Shown: positions 7,954 through 16,050 of the stretch, one piece after another | Position numbering within the stretch: the stretch's first letter is position 1 | How the letters are laid out: every line of letters starts with the position of its first letter | Assembly (NCBI GenBank): GCA_031269595.1 | Contig: JAISYX010000034.1 | Coordinates: 1-32,221, forward strand | Length of the DNA: 32,221 bases | Direction: 5' to 3' | DNA from: Oscillospiraceae bacterium | GTDB taxonomy: Bacteria; Bacillota; Clostridia; Oscillospirales; Acutalibacteraceae | The notes under the pieces: model-generated | Database searches by the model: none | What the model was told of the DNA's origin: nothing | What the model saw: only the letters and a program-made list of their open reading frames with translations | Position numbers and translations under genes: made by a program

Positions 7954-9195
7954 TCAATAAATCCATGTTTTTTTAGAACTAAATGGCTCTGCTGCATAGC
8001 GCATAGCGTCCATCAAGTGGTTAAAATCGTCTATAGGTTTATTTATTGTATTTCCAAATTTGTCTTTAGCCCAACTGTAGTTGCTGATTTCTGTAATAAA
8101 ATTCACACACTGTGGGTGCACTATAATTTCAAAATCGGAAAGAAAATCAACACCGTGGTTTATGCTATCCCGTCCTTTTTTAGCGGGCTTAACTCTGCCA
8201 ATACCAAGCATTTTTAAGCGGTCAATACTTTTAGGCTCTGCATTATCCGCAATGATTGATTCTTTTGCATATCCCTTATTTTCTATTTCTTGAGCTATAA
8301 GTTCATTTGACATACCCCTCTGATATATTTCATCGAAAACCCAAATTCGTTTATCTGAGGGGCAAATAAGGCCACAAAATAATGCGCTAGGGTCGTTTGT
8401 GTATCCAAAGTCCAGCCCAAACATTGATTTAACATTAGCCCTATGCCTGATTTCGTCAATATTAAATCGTTCTTCACGCCATTTATCGTAAATTACGCCC
8501 TCAGAAATGCCCCAATTTCCAAGCCCTGCCACTTGATAGCGGCGTGGGTTGTTTTTTTGCATTGTATTAAATAGGTTTATATCCGTCTTATCAAGCCATT
8601 CATTACACAAATAATTGGTTGTTAATGCTAATACGTCATCTGATTGGGTATCAAAAAAACGCTTTTTAATCCAGTGGTGTTCATTCCACGGGTTAAATGT
8701 AAGCGTCCATTGTTTAAATATATTCCCCTCTGTTTTTCCTCGAATGCTTTCATCAAGGATATTGAAGTCGTTTTCATTCATGACTTCATATGCTTCTTCA
8801 ATCCAACCCCAGCACAAGCAACCGACTTTTACCGCAATTGAGGTTATTTTTAACGGGTCATCAAGTCCCCTGAAATAGATTTTTTGACCTGTGGGTTTAT
8901 AAGTCATTTCAAGTGGGGATTTAGTTGAATCCCAAAAAGAATTAACCCCTAAACGGTTAACTGCCCACTGCAATTCAGTAAAGCAGCTATCTGCAATTGT
9001 TCTAAAAGTCTTTCGAATTACAAGTGCGTTTGCTTGTGGATAAGCCATAATGTTAACAATCAGCCATAAAGCCATTGTTTTGCTTTTTTTACTAGCTCTT
9101 GAGCCTTTAACCACTCTATATCTGCCTTTATAATTCCAAAATGTGCCATATCCCTTTCCGACGATGCCAGGCAAATTAATATTTTTAGTCTTCAA
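7954..9195 (-). CDS. Terminase large subunit
   Basis: This is the ATPase/nuclease motor that packages DNA. No ATG lies before the ATPase motif. I prefer TTG 9195 (LKTKNINLPGIVGKGYGTFW), with GGAAG eight bases upstream, because family members begin close to this point. GTG 9204 is the alternative. The ATPase domain has the Walker A-like GSRASKKSKT near residue 32 and an acidic Walker B region (CLCWGWIEEAYE). The C-terminal nuclease domain has GLDFGYTNDPSA, ESIIADNAEPKSI and DDFNHLMDAMRYA, a full set of conserved acidic residues. The gene overlaps the small subunit by 11 bases. Confidence 0.92.
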   Translation of the reverse strand: MKTKNINLPGIVGKGYGTFWNYKGRYRVVKGSRASKKSKTMALWLIVNIMAYPQANALVIRKTFRTIADSCFTELQWAVNRLGVNSFWDSTKSPLEMTYKPTGQKIYFRGLDDPLKITSIAVKVGCLCWGWIEEAYEVMNENDFNILDESIRGKTEGNIFKQWTLTFNPWNEHHWIKKRFFDTQSDDVLALTTNYLCNEWLDKTDINLFNTMQKNNPRRYQVAGLGNWGISEGVIYDKWREERFNIDEIRHRANVKSMFGLDFGYTNDPSALFCGLICPSDKRIWVFDEIYQRGMSNELIAQEIENKGYAKESIIADNAEPKSIDRLKMLGIGRVKPAKKGRDSINHGVDFLSDFEIIVHPQCVNFITEISNYSWAKDKFGNTINKPIDDFNHLMDAMRYAAEPFSSKKTWIY

Positions 9196-9661
9196 GCTTT
9201 TCACTTCCAGAAATAACCACGGGGATAGCCCCCCCCATCTGCACCTTATCAGTAAGCAGGCCATATCTTTTGGCTAGTAGTTCAGCAGCTTTGTTAACAT
9301 CATAAATTTTTGTGGGGATTTCGACAAGCTGAGGGGTTTCTTTATCTTCAATACGTTTTTTGCCGCTATCGTCATAAAAAGTTTTTCTTTCTTTGACGGT
9401 AATTACAATAAATTCTTTTTCTTCACGCCTCAAAATTCTTGTTAATGTCTGCAATACTTCATCTTGGCTTGCTATTAAATCATTGTCTTTTTCAGACATT
9501 AATTTTTTCATGTATTCTTGAATATTAACGTTTGCTAACAGTCTTGAAGCCTGTTCATTAGCCGTCTTAACTGAATACCCTGCCCTAATTGCTGCCTGAG
9601 TGGCGTTACAATCAATCAAATATTCAGCCACAAAACTTTCTTGCTTTGCTGTCAAAGCCAC
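9185..9661 (-). CDS. Terminase small subunit
   Basis: The start is placed at GTG 9661 (VALTAKQESFVAEYL), which has AAAGGAG about eight bases upstream. The ORF opens nine bases earlier at another GTG that touches the ribosome binding site. The N-terminal helix-turn-helix (LTAKQESFVAEYL...NATQAAIRAGYS...ANEQASRLL) is the hallmark of the Terminase_2 family. It binds the packaging site and recruits the large subunit. A coiled central part and beta-rich C-terminus (VQMGGAIPVVISG) follow. Length is 158 residues, normal for the family. It is the first gene of the late operon. Confidence 0.9.
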   Translation of the reverse strand: MALTAKQESFVAEYLIDCNATQAAIRAGYSVKTANEQASRLLANVNIQEYMKKLMSEKDNDLIASQDEVLQTLTRILRREEKEFIVITVKERKTFYDDSGKKRIEDKETPQLVEIPTKIYDVNKAAELLAKRYGLLTDKVQMGGAIPVVISGSEKLED

Positions 9662-9699
9662 TCTAATCACTCCTTTAAATAAAAATGGGGGGGTAATGC

Positions 9700-9737
9700 A
9701 AAGGACGCTACCAGTTAAATAACCAATAACGCCCTTT
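9700..9737 (-). promoter_or_regulatory. Leader hairpin upstream of the terminase genes
   Basis: On minus-strand RNA, bases 9734-9721 and 9716-9703 pair over 14 positions (six of them G-U) around an AUUU loop. Three flanking A-U pairs can extend the stem. On the opposite strand the same positions give A-C mismatches, so the fold is specific to late-operon RNA. It lies between the putative late promoter and the terminase start. The U tract after the stem is short (UUUGCAUU), so it could be a weak terminator or attenuator or a processing element. The rest of 9671-9849 holds no convincing gene. Confidence 0.5.
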
Positions 9738-9798
9738 TGAAAGGAAGCATCAATATGAAAAAAGCACTCACCACGCCAAACCCATTTATGACAATACT

Positions 9799-9827
9799 AT
9801 TTTAGCACATTTGGATAGACAGTGCAA
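9799..9827 (-). promoter_or_regulatory. Putative late promoter driving the terminase/structural operon
   Basis: Read on the minus strand there is TTGCAC, a 17-base spacer and TAAAAT. The -10 box is good and the -35 box is poor (3 of 6), which would suit an activator-dependent promoter. The likely activator is the sigma-like DUF1492 protein encoded immediately upstream. An ATAGACAG motif occurs twice near the -35 box (plus-strand 9814-9821 and 9834-9841) and might be the activator site. Confidence 0.45.
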
Positions 9828-9849
9828 TAGTAAAATAGACAGAAAAAAG

Positions 9850-10281
9850 TTAAAAATAACTGGCTATTTTTTTAATTGCTTTATCTTGAAAATATTTAAT
9901 TCCGTTAATCGAATAATTTAATTCATTGGCTATCTCGTTCCATTTTCTTAAAAGTATATATCTCATCTTCAATAATCTTTGTTGAGTGCTATCTTCTAAA
10001 TATGAAAATATCGTCAATGCATTAGCAAGCTGCAATTTAATAGCTTCAGCTTCATTTTGAAGCGTATTTATATTGTCAATAATAGTTTCTAGTGAATAAT
10101 TTGTTGTTGATTGGTGACTGTTATTTTCTGATATTTCGCTATTTTTTAACTTATACTTTTTTTCTTCAAGCATTGCGATTTTTAAGAATATTTCTTTATG
10201 CCGTTTGCTTGCTATTAAAACGCATTCAAGATATTGCTTAACTTTTAAAATCTGCTCTTCTGTAGGTTTAGAATTTTTCAA
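9850..10281 (-). CDS. DUF1492-type sigma-like late transcription regulator
   Basis: A 143-residue protein starting at TTG 10281, overlapping the stop of the preceding mini-ORF by four bases (TTGA), with GGAG about 10 bases upstream. The N-terminal half is a long helix rich in Lys and Glu. The C-terminal part RLLKMRYILLRKWNEIANEL...IKYFQDKAIKKI resembles sigma region 4 helix-turn-helix, as in the DUF1492/ArpU/RinA-type regulators placed just before terminase genes in Gram-positive phages. It is expected to activate the late promoter downstream. Family placement rests on the C-terminal pattern and position. Confidence 0.75.
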   Translation of the reverse strand: MKNSKPTEEQILKVKQYLECVLIASKRHKEIFLKIAMLEEKKYKLKNSEISENNSHQSTTNYSLETIIDNINTLQNEAEAIKLQLANALTIFSYLEDSTQQRLLKMRYILLRKWNEIANELNYSINGIKYFQDKAIKKIASYF

Positions 10282-10370
10282 TTTTTAATCAACTCCAATC
10301 TAAGTTTTGGAATTTGAATTCTACCTAAATCATCTATTTGCCTTAAAATTCCGGTTTTTTCACATTTCAT
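10278..10370 (-). CDS. AbrB/SpoVT-like mini-protein (30 residues)
   Basis: A very short ORF starting at ATG 10370, with GGAAAGGG upstream. The product contains KTGILRQIDDLGRIQIPKLR, which closely follows the AbrB N-terminal swapped-hairpin consensus (TGIVRKIDxLGRIVIPxxLR). It then ends after LELIKN, at about two thirds of a normal AbrB domain. The stop overlaps the TTG of the DUF1492 regulator gene (TTGA), so the two are probably translationally coupled. A real DNA-binding micro-protein, a remnant, or a coupling leader are all possible. Confidence 0.6.
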   Translation of the reverse strand: MKCEKTGILRQIDDLGRIQIPKLRLELIKN

Positions 10371-10412
10371 TTTCTTTTCCCTTTCCAAATCATATATACT
10401 AATTGACAAATA

Positions 10413-10832
10413 TTAGTTATTAATATTGCTAAGCTCAGATATTGTACTGGTATAGATTCCATATTCTGTAAACGCTATTTCAACAAGCTTTAAAGCTGTT
10501 TTCAAAGCTTCTTTTTCATCTCCTTTGTTAAGTGATTTTTTTAATCTAGTCCTAAGTTGACAGGATTCAATTTCATTCAAGAGTTTTATGTTACTGTGGT
10601 ATATCTTCTCTTTAAGGTCAAAAGCTGATATTTGATTTTCATATTCAATTACAAGCTTTCTTTTTAATTGCTCCCCTCCTTGCTTGTCAATCATACCCTT
10701 AAAATATAAATCATATACTTTAAATAGATTTAAATATAAAAGATAATCAAATAGGTTATAATCGTTAGGTGGTTCTGTCCCTGCCTTTAAGCTGTTTACT
10801 ACGTCATTTTGAATTTGTTCAATACTTTTCAT
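10413..10832 (-). CDS. Hypothetical helical phage protein
   Basis: A 139-residue ORF starting at ATG 10832, four bases after the VRR-NUC stop and without a clear ribosome binding site, suggesting coupled translation. It is strongly charged and helical (KKSLNKGDEKEALKTALKLVEIA), with one Cys and no recognisable motif. Similar small proteins occur between the replication module and the late regulator in Clostridia phages. I do not recognise a function. The 42-base gap after it (10371-10412) is AT-rich and empty. Confidence 0.65.
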   Translation of the reverse strand: MKSIEQIQNDVVNSLKAGTEPPNDYNLFDYLLYLNLFKVYDLYFKGMIDKQGGEQLKRKLVIEYENQISAFDLKEKIYHSNIKLLNEIESCQLRTRLKKSLNKGDEKEALKTALKLVEIAFTEYGIYTSTISELSNINN

Positions 10833-10836
10833 AGAC

Positions 10837-11202
10837 TTATAAATTTAAATATTCAAGTATTACACTTTTAGCATTTTCAAAACCGTAACAAACAGCAGCT
10901 ACATAACCCTTGTTTTTAAGCTCCTCAAGCCACCAATCTTGATTTAGGGTAGTTTTACCGCCTATGGCTTTTAATTCGATAAAGAGGCCGTTGAAACGCC
11001 CTTTAGGCACAGGCAGGAATAAATCAGGAACACCCGATTTTACACCCTGCTGTTTCAAATGCCTCCCCTCTATTGCATCCCGTTTTCCACCGTTGGGGAT
11101 ATGAAAAAGAAATTTTAAATCAGGATACCAATGGCGGATTGCTCCATCCTGCGTCCATTTGAATAATTTTGCTTGTTCTTGTGCCTCTGTTAATCTACTC
11201 AT
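10837..11202 (-). CDS. VRR-NUC domain nuclease
   Basis: A 121-residue protein starting at ATG 11202, overlapping the helicase stop by four bases (ATGA). It has the single-domain VRR-NUC signature: an N-terminal QAKLFKWTQ helix, FHIPNGGKR, GVKSGVPDLFLPVPKG with the catalytic Asp, and GLFIELKAIGG with Glu-Leu-Lys, completing the PD-(D/E)xK site. A final Gln/Trp-rich helix follows. Stand-alone phage VRR-NUC proteins are thought to act on branched DNA during replication or recombination. The pairing with an SF2 helicase is a common phage combination. Confidence 0.9.
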   Translation of the reverse strand: MSRLTEAQEQAKLFKWTQDGAIRHWYPDLKFLFHIPNGGKRDAIEGRHLKQQGVKSGVPDLFLPVPKGRFNGLFIELKAIGGKTTLNQDWWLEELKNKGYVAAVCYGFENAKSVILEYLNL

Positions 11203-12704
11203 GCCGTTTTACCTCCTATCAGACGATTTAAAATTTGACTTGCTTCAAATTTTGTTAAACTGTCAACATCAATTTCATTGCTCTTCAAACGCTTATTTAT
11301 AGCGTTTTTCTGTGCTTCACTGGCATTAGAGTTACCCCATTTTTTAACCAATGACAAATCCCAGATGTAGCGGTCATTTGGAAATTTTGATTCAAGCATT
11401 TTATATGCTCTGTCAAATGCTTCCTGCATTGATACTAGTTCACCTGAAATGACCGTTTGGCCTAACTCGTTCGCAGCCGGAATAACAACCTTTTTTCTGT
11501 CAAGTAAATGACATATCATATCGCCATTCGGCATTTGAAAATAATTGACATTATGTGTGTTATATGATTGTTCTTTTGCCCAAAGGTTCACTATTTCAAC
11601 GTTTTTTATCCAGCTATCAGGGCAATCACTGAGATGCTCTGATAGCTTAGGAATATCAAATAAATCACCCTCTAGCTGTTCTCTTTTCTTTTCAGGTATT
11701 TTATTTAAATCAATCCCAAGCAGAGAAGGGGCAGTACATAAACTAGATTTTCCTGTAATTCCCACGCAATCAATCAAATTAAGTTTTTCCTTTTCGGGGT
11801 GCAGCCTTAAGCCTCTGCCCACCATTTGAGTATATAGGCTCTCTGATTGAGTTGGACGGGCTATAATAACCGTTTCCACAAGCGGCATATCCGTGCCTTC
11901 AGTGAATACCATGCAGTTAATTAAGCAGGGGATTTCACGATTTGCGAAAGCCTTTATAATATCCGCTCTATTTTTGGTCTTAGCCGTGACGGTAATGCTG
12001 TCTGGAATCAAGGAGGCTATCGCCTCGGCGTGGCTAACACTGGTTGCAAATATAAGCGTTGCCCCTTTAGCATAATCCCTGTATGCCTCAGCAATGGCGT
12101 ATTCTGTACCGCTCATGGCCTCATCTAGCTCACCTGGTGCATAATCTCCCAGCCGTTTGTGAACAGCCGACAAATCATAACCAATATTTAACCTCCGACA
12201 AAAAATATCAGACAAGTAACCGTTTTTTATACCCCATAGCAAATCCCGTTGAAATATTATCTTATCAAATATATTATCTAATCTTACATTATCAGACCTA
12301 TTCGGCGTTGCAGTGAATCCTAATAACAGACGTGGATTGAAATAATTCAAAACTTTTCTATAAGTCTCAGCTGCTGCGTGATGTGCTTCATCAACTATGA
12401 TTGTATCAAATTCATCAGGTCTAAATTTTTCAAGTCTATGTACTAAGGTCTGAACACTTGCACTAACAACCCTATCCATTGGCGTTGATTGATATTTGCC
12501 CATCTCAATACCTGTTAAACAATTATAATACTTTAAAGGTTGATTGACTAATTCTTCTCTATGTGATATAATTAATTGTTTTCCTTTTCTAGGTATGTTT
12601 GCAAATGTGACAGTTTTTCCCAAACCCGTTGCCATCTGTATTAGATACCTTCCTGAAAAAGGTATTGCTTCAATACACTCTCTTTGATAATCTCTTAATA
12701 CCAA
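11199..12704 (-). CDS. SF2 (DEAD/DEAH) DNA helicase
   Basis: A 501-residue protein starting at TTG 12704, whose ribosome binding site (AAAGGAGA) lies about 10 bases upstream. Helicase motifs appear in order: LRDYQREC (Q-motif-like), Walker A ATGLGKT (25-31), DEAHH (105-109), TATPNR (131-136), then the second RecA domain with IFATSVSHAEAI, FTEGTDMP and the arginine-finger motif QMVGRGLRLH. The C-terminal 150 residues are less conserved. It probably remodels or unwinds DNA at the adjacent origin. Its start lies directly beside the iteron region. Confidence 0.9.
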   Translation of the reverse strand: MVLRDYQRECIEAIPFSGRYLIQMATGLGKTVTFANIPRKGKQLIISHREELVNQPLKYYNCLTGIEMGKYQSTPMDRVVSASVQTLVHRLEKFRPDEFDTIIVDEAHHAAAETYRKVLNYFNPRLLLGFTATPNRSDNVRLDNIFDKIIFQRDLLWGIKNGYLSDIFCRRLNIGYDLSAVHKRLGDYAPGELDEAMSGTEYAIAEAYRDYAKGATLIFATSVSHAEAIASLIPDSITVTAKTKNRADIIKAFANREIPCLINCMVFTEGTDMPLVETVIIARPTQSESLYTQMVGRGLRLHPEKEKLNLIDCVGITGKSSLCTAPSLLGIDLNKIPEKKREQLEGDLFDIPKLSEHLSDCPDSWIKNVEIVNLWAKEQSYNTHNVNYFQMPNGDMICHLLDRKKVVIPAANELGQTVISGELVSMQEAFDRAYKMLESKFPNDRYIWDLSLVKKWGNSNASEAQKNAINKRLKSNEIDVDSLTKFEASQILNRLIGGKTA

Positions 12705-12736
12705 TTATTGGTTATCTCCTTTCTTATAAATAGTGC

Positions 12737-12970
12737 GTTCTCTGCGTTCCCTGTTCGTTCTCGTTTTGTTCCCTGTGCAAACCGTTGGTAATGGCCGATG
12801 TTCCCTGTGTTCCCTGTTTATTTTTGATATACCTCTTATAGGGGCGCATATAAAATATTTTATTTTTATCCCTATATATATGGTGTGTATATCGCATGAG
12901 CAGGGAACACAGGGAACAGGCGCATTCTCACAGGGTTTCAGCAGGGAACGGCAAAAGGAACACAGGGAAC
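12737..12970 (+). other. Putative phage replication origin: inverted iteron clusters around an AT-rich core
   Basis: GTTCCCTG occurs exactly four times on the left (12746, 12768, 12800, 12809), with variants at 12737 and 12757. Its complement CAGGGAAC occurs exactly four times on the right (12901, 12910, 12942, 12963), with a variant at 12931. The inner pairs form a perfect 17-bp inverted repeat (12800-12816 versus 12901-12917). The outer copies at 12746 and 12963 are also mirror-symmetric (GCGTTCCCTG / CAGGGAACGC). Between the arms is an AT-rich stretch (about 12817-12895) suited to unwinding. It lies between the DUF927 ATPase and the SF2 helicase. A 95-residue minus-strand ORF covers the region, but its REHREHR-type repeats simply translate the iterons. 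Confidence 0.75.
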
Positions 12971-12972
12971 GC

Positions 12973-14820
12973 TTAAAAGGGAATTTCGTCATCTTCTACA
13001 AATTCTATAGCGCAATCACTCAATAATTTTACACATACGCAATTTGTTGGGATTTTGTTAATTCGCTGCTTTTTTGTGTTTTTATGGAAATCACATATTA
13101 ATAAATCATTAGTTTTTAAATAACTTAAAACGGATTTTGGTGAATAATTCGCCTCAATTAAAACCTTGTCAAATACAGATTTTATTATATAACAAGTATT
13201 ATCTTCTAATAGCCCGTACACATCTAAATTGCTATCGTTTGGTCTTAATTTATTAGCGTTTTGAGAAATCCAATCACACAAATATTCATAGGCTCGCTTC
13301 TCACTTGATATAGAATTTTTGGTTACAAGCAGCGGTATTAAGTCGCTTATTGTAAGGCTTTGATTGTCTTTGAATATCATTTCCGTTGCGAAATCGTCAG
13401 CTGTTAAAATTAATGCAGCTGCCATAATTTGCTTTTCTGTAGCCTCTGTTTCTGATAAATCTTTGATATATTTTTCATAAAGTTCTTTTACTTTAGGTTC
13501 ATTTTCTAAAAAATCTTCAACAAAATATTGACCCGCAAACCCATAATTTGACTTTATAAACTTTACAATTTCACGTGGTTCTTTAAAAATCTTATCCTTG
13601 CATTCTATTTCAATGATTCTATTGACTGCTCCAGCCCCTGAATTTTCACTGATAATTGGCGTTTCGCCGCTGGTTATCATCGTGTTTAGCCATGTGCCCG
13701 TTTTATCAATCCCGCCTGATTTATTGCCTCTTGTGCGCCCCACGCCCTCACAAAGCGTGTATATGATTTTGTCAAATATTTTGCGATTTTCTGAACGTGA
13801 AATTTGAAGCTCGTCCAAAGCAAGAGGCAGGGAGTTAAGGAAAATTGCTAAACGCTCTTGGCCTACTGAGGTGCTGTTAAATGTGTGAATATATTTACCC
13901 ATCGCAGGGTCTGCCCACACACTTGCAGCAACCATTAAAGCAACGGTTTTTCCTACCTCTGTGCCTCCCCAAAGGTGCACGAAAAAGGGGAGGCAGCCTA
14001 ATGGCTTTACTAGGCAGGAAGCAAAGGAAGCGGCTAATACTATGCGCCCTACAATACTTTCACTGCGAATTCTCCACGCAGCGGTAAACCAATCAATATA
14101 TTTGCCCTTTTGTATTACTGAATTAAAAAAACTTGAAAATTCGCAATCTCCATCAAAAACTAAATCTCCAATATATGGCACAAAGGTTTTATTATCAATC
14201 CACCCTAAGCGGGTTGTGCATTGATATTCTGGTATTTTTTCTTCATTCCATTGCTCTATTTCAGATAAATATTTGATTAAAAGCCTTGCATTTTCGCTTG
14301 TCACACAGACACCGAAATTGGAAAGATTTGTAATTGACTGAACGTTTGATATGGTTTTTTTATCAACAACTATGGTTTGCCATCGGCCACGGCGGCAAAA
14401 AGCTATTTCAATCTTTTCCTCACCTGTATCAACATTTTTTAGGCGTTTTGTGGGTAAAATCGGGTGCATACAGGCGTATTCTTCTGTACCGTTGAAACCT
14501 GTTATAGATATGCCGCCATCATCACATTTCCAACCACCACATTCAAGTTCTATCGGTTGATTTTCAAATGTTGTAACGTTGTTTAGGTAGTATGTTTGCT
14601 CTTTTTTAACAAGTGTGGTTGCATATGCCTTAAATTGAGCATTGAACCCTTTAAACCCAACTTTTTGTGCTTGATTCGACAATAAAGTTTTGACTTTTTG
14701 AAACTTGAATTCATCATATGAATAGCTGCTTAAATATTCATACGGCTCTGAGGTCATTTCAAATTGGTATAGCCCGAATTCTTTAATTTCTTCTAAGATT
14801 TCTTGTAAAACATCTTCAAT
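12973..14820 (-). CDS. DUF927-family replication ATPase, apparent ATT start, SSB-like C-terminus
   Basis: The first ATG is at 14757, but it lacks a ribosome binding site. The frame is open upstream for 21 coherent codons (IEDVLQEILEEIKEFGLYQF...) back to an ATT at 14820, which has AGGGGG eight bases upstream. An in-frame TAG lies five codons before it. The 615-residue protein has the DUF927 layout: a beta-rich N-terminal part, Walker A GGTEVGKT (264-271, counting from the ATG) and Walker B PLALDELQ (311-318), and an SGETPIISENSGAGAVNR segment. It is probably a phage replicative ATPase or helicase-like protein. The C-terminus VEDDEIPF copies the acidic SSB tip. It ends beside the iteron origin. 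Confidence 0.85.
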   Translation of the reverse strand: MEDVLQEILEEIKEFGLYQFEMTSEPYEYLSSYSYDEFKFQKVKTLLSNQAQKVGFKGFNAQFKAYATTLVKKEQTYYLNNVTTFENQPIELECGGWKCDDGGISITGFNGTEEYACMHPILPTKRLKNVDTGEEKIEIAFCRRGRWQTIVVDKKTISNVQSITNLSNFGVCVTSENARLLIKYLSEIEQWNEEKIPEYQCTTRLGWIDNKTFVPYIGDLVFDGDCEFSSFFNSVIQKGKYIDWFTAAWRIRSESIVGRIVLAASFASCLVKPLGCLPFFVHLWGGTEVGKTVALMVAASVWADPAMGKYIHTFNSTSVGQERLAIFLNSLPLALDELQISRSENRKIFDKIIYTLCEGVGRTRGNKSGGIDKTGTWLNTMITSGETPIISENSGAGAVNRIIEIECKDKIFKEPREIVKFIKSNYGFAGQYFVEDFLENEPKVKELYEKYIKDLSETEATEKQIMAAALILTADDFATEMIFKDNQSLTISDLIPLLVTKNSISSEKRAYEYLCDWISQNANKLRPNDSNLDVYGLLEDNTCYIIKSVFDKVLIEANYSPKSVLSYLKTNDLLICDFHKNTKKQRINKIPTNCVCVKLLSDCAIEFVEDDEIPF

Positions 14821-14836
14821 CTTAAAAACCCCCTAA

Positions 14837-15406
14837 CTAGAATGGCAAATCATCGTCTGCTATTATTTCTTCAAAACTACCGTTTTCTTGCGCTGTATAG
14901 CCGTTTTTAAGGGGTCTAGGCTCTGGTATATCAACGCCATTTCTAATAGCTTCTACCGACCTTAAAAAGAAGATTTTGGTTGTCCAACCTGTTTTTCCGT
15001 TGTACTCCCACTGCTCTTTTCCGAATATGCCGCCAAACAACTTACCCTTAAAGGCATTCAAGTCAAGTTCATCACCCTTGAATGCGGCGAATCCTTTATT
15101 ACTGGCCTCTATGCTGGTCACAAATCCCTTAAACCGTGCAGTTGAATTTTTATCATCCGTCAAAACAACATAATAAACGCCACGCCATTTCGGCTCTTCC
15201 TCTGATACTTGCTTTTCAAATAGTCTCTGATAGTATCCGGCGTGCTCGCCCTCGCAAATGTCAAAGGCGATTTTAAGCATTTGATTGCCGCTTTTGCTAG
15301 TTTCTTCTTTTACTTGCTTTATAACGCAAATATGCCCGCCCGCTTCGAGCTTTTCATATTCGCCTGTCCATGCCTTTGCTTGGTCATATCCTGTTGGTTT
15401 CTTCAT
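14837..15406 (-). CDS. DUF669 single-strand DNA-binding-type protein
   Basis: A 189-residue protein starting at ATG 15406, with GGAGG upstream. It matches the phage DUF669 family: N-terminal YEKLEAGGHICVIKQVKEE, a beta-rich core (LKIAFDICEGEHAGYY) and KGFVTSIEASNKG. The acidic C-terminus is IIADDDLPF. The end D-D-D-L-P-F is nearly identical to the SSB tip that recruits replication and repair proteins, supporting an SSB-like role. It stands between the AAA NTPase (one-base gap) and the DUF927 gene, a conserved replication set in Firmicutes phages. Confidence 0.85.
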   Translation of the reverse strand: MKKPTGYDQAKAWTGEYEKLEAGGHICVIKQVKEETSKSGNQMLKIAFDICEGEHAGYYQRLFEKQVSEEEPKWRGVYYVVLTDDKNSTARFKGFVTSIEASNKGFAAFKGDELDLNAFKGKLFGGIFGKEQWEYNGKTGWTTKIFFLRSVEAIRNGVDIPEPRPLKNGYTAQENGSFEEIIADDDLPF

Positions 15407-15407
15407 T

Positions 15408-16049
15408 TTAAAATTCCTCCAATGCTTTTAAAACTTCTACTATATCATTAGGTATCTCTTTTTCAGCGAATGCGCCCATTGGCGTTTTTGCTGTTGAATT
15501 ATTTGAACTTGTTTCAAACACATATTGGTCATTAACACATTTTGATAAAAGAACGGTTGTAAATTTGCTTTCTAGCACGATTTTATCAAGCTTTCGGCCA
15601 CTGGTTTTTATTCTTGTGAAATAAAAACCGCTATCATCTCGTTCAGTTTGGGTGTGCGCTGTGAAAATTACTGTCAAATCGTCCCTTAAAGTTAAAGCAA
15701 TATCCAGCAAATCCCATATGCAGCCCGCTAAATCTGCCCATTTATCATAGCCTTTTTCTTTAGAACGGCGCATTTCGTCCCCTATCATAATGCCGTTTAT
15801 TGTGTCGATAACAGCCACTTTGATGTGTGAAAAATCCTTAGCGATTCTTTTCAACATTAAAATGACTTTTTCCGGCTCATTGTTGCAAAAATAGTTTTTA
15901 TTGTCGGTGTTATATTGAGCTTTCCAGCCCTTCCAGCTAAGCCCTTTTTTGTCACAATCAATAACAAATGTTGATTTGGGGTCAAGGTTGCGCATTGCGG
16001 TAGTTTTCCCGCTGCCGCTTTCGCCCATTACGCAAATGCATTTTGACAC
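15408..16049 (-). CDS. Phage AAA_24-type NTPase (RecA-like)
   Basis: The start is placed at GTG 16049 (VSKCICVMGESGSGKTT), seven bases after GAGGGGGG. The longer ORF to 16067 would start inside that ribosome binding site. The 213-residue protein has Walker A GESGSGKT (8-15), Walker B VAVIDTING, and a sensor-like VIFTAHTQTERDD. This is the pattern of the small RecA-like NTPases (AAA_24) encoded beside DUF669 in phage replication operons, with a probable role in DNA annealing, recombination or loading. It ends one base before the DUF669 gene's upstream spacer. Confidence 0.87.
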   Translation of the reverse strand: MSKCICVMGESGSGKTTAMRNLDPKSTFVIDCDKKGLSWKGWKAQYNTDNKNYFCNNEPEKVILMLKRIAKDFSHIKVAVIDTINGIMIGDEMRRSKEKGYDKWADLAGCIWDLLDIALTLRDDLTVIFTAHTQTERDDSGFYFTRIKTSGRKLDKIVLESKFTTVLLSKCVNDQYVFETSSNNSTAKTPMGAFAEKEIPNDIVEVLKALEEF

Positions 16050-16050
16050 A

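Noticed and set aside
9754..9804. Plus-strand 16-codon ORF after GAAAGGAAG near the late promoter
   Set aside because: Very short, antisense to the whole operon and over promoter sequence. The ribosome binding site likeness seems accidental.
12705..12992. 95-residue minus-strand ORF with REHREHR-type repeats
   Set aside because: It overlaps the end of the DUF927 gene and translates the iteron repeats. It has no ribosome binding site, and its repeated residues follow directly from the octamer DNA repeat.
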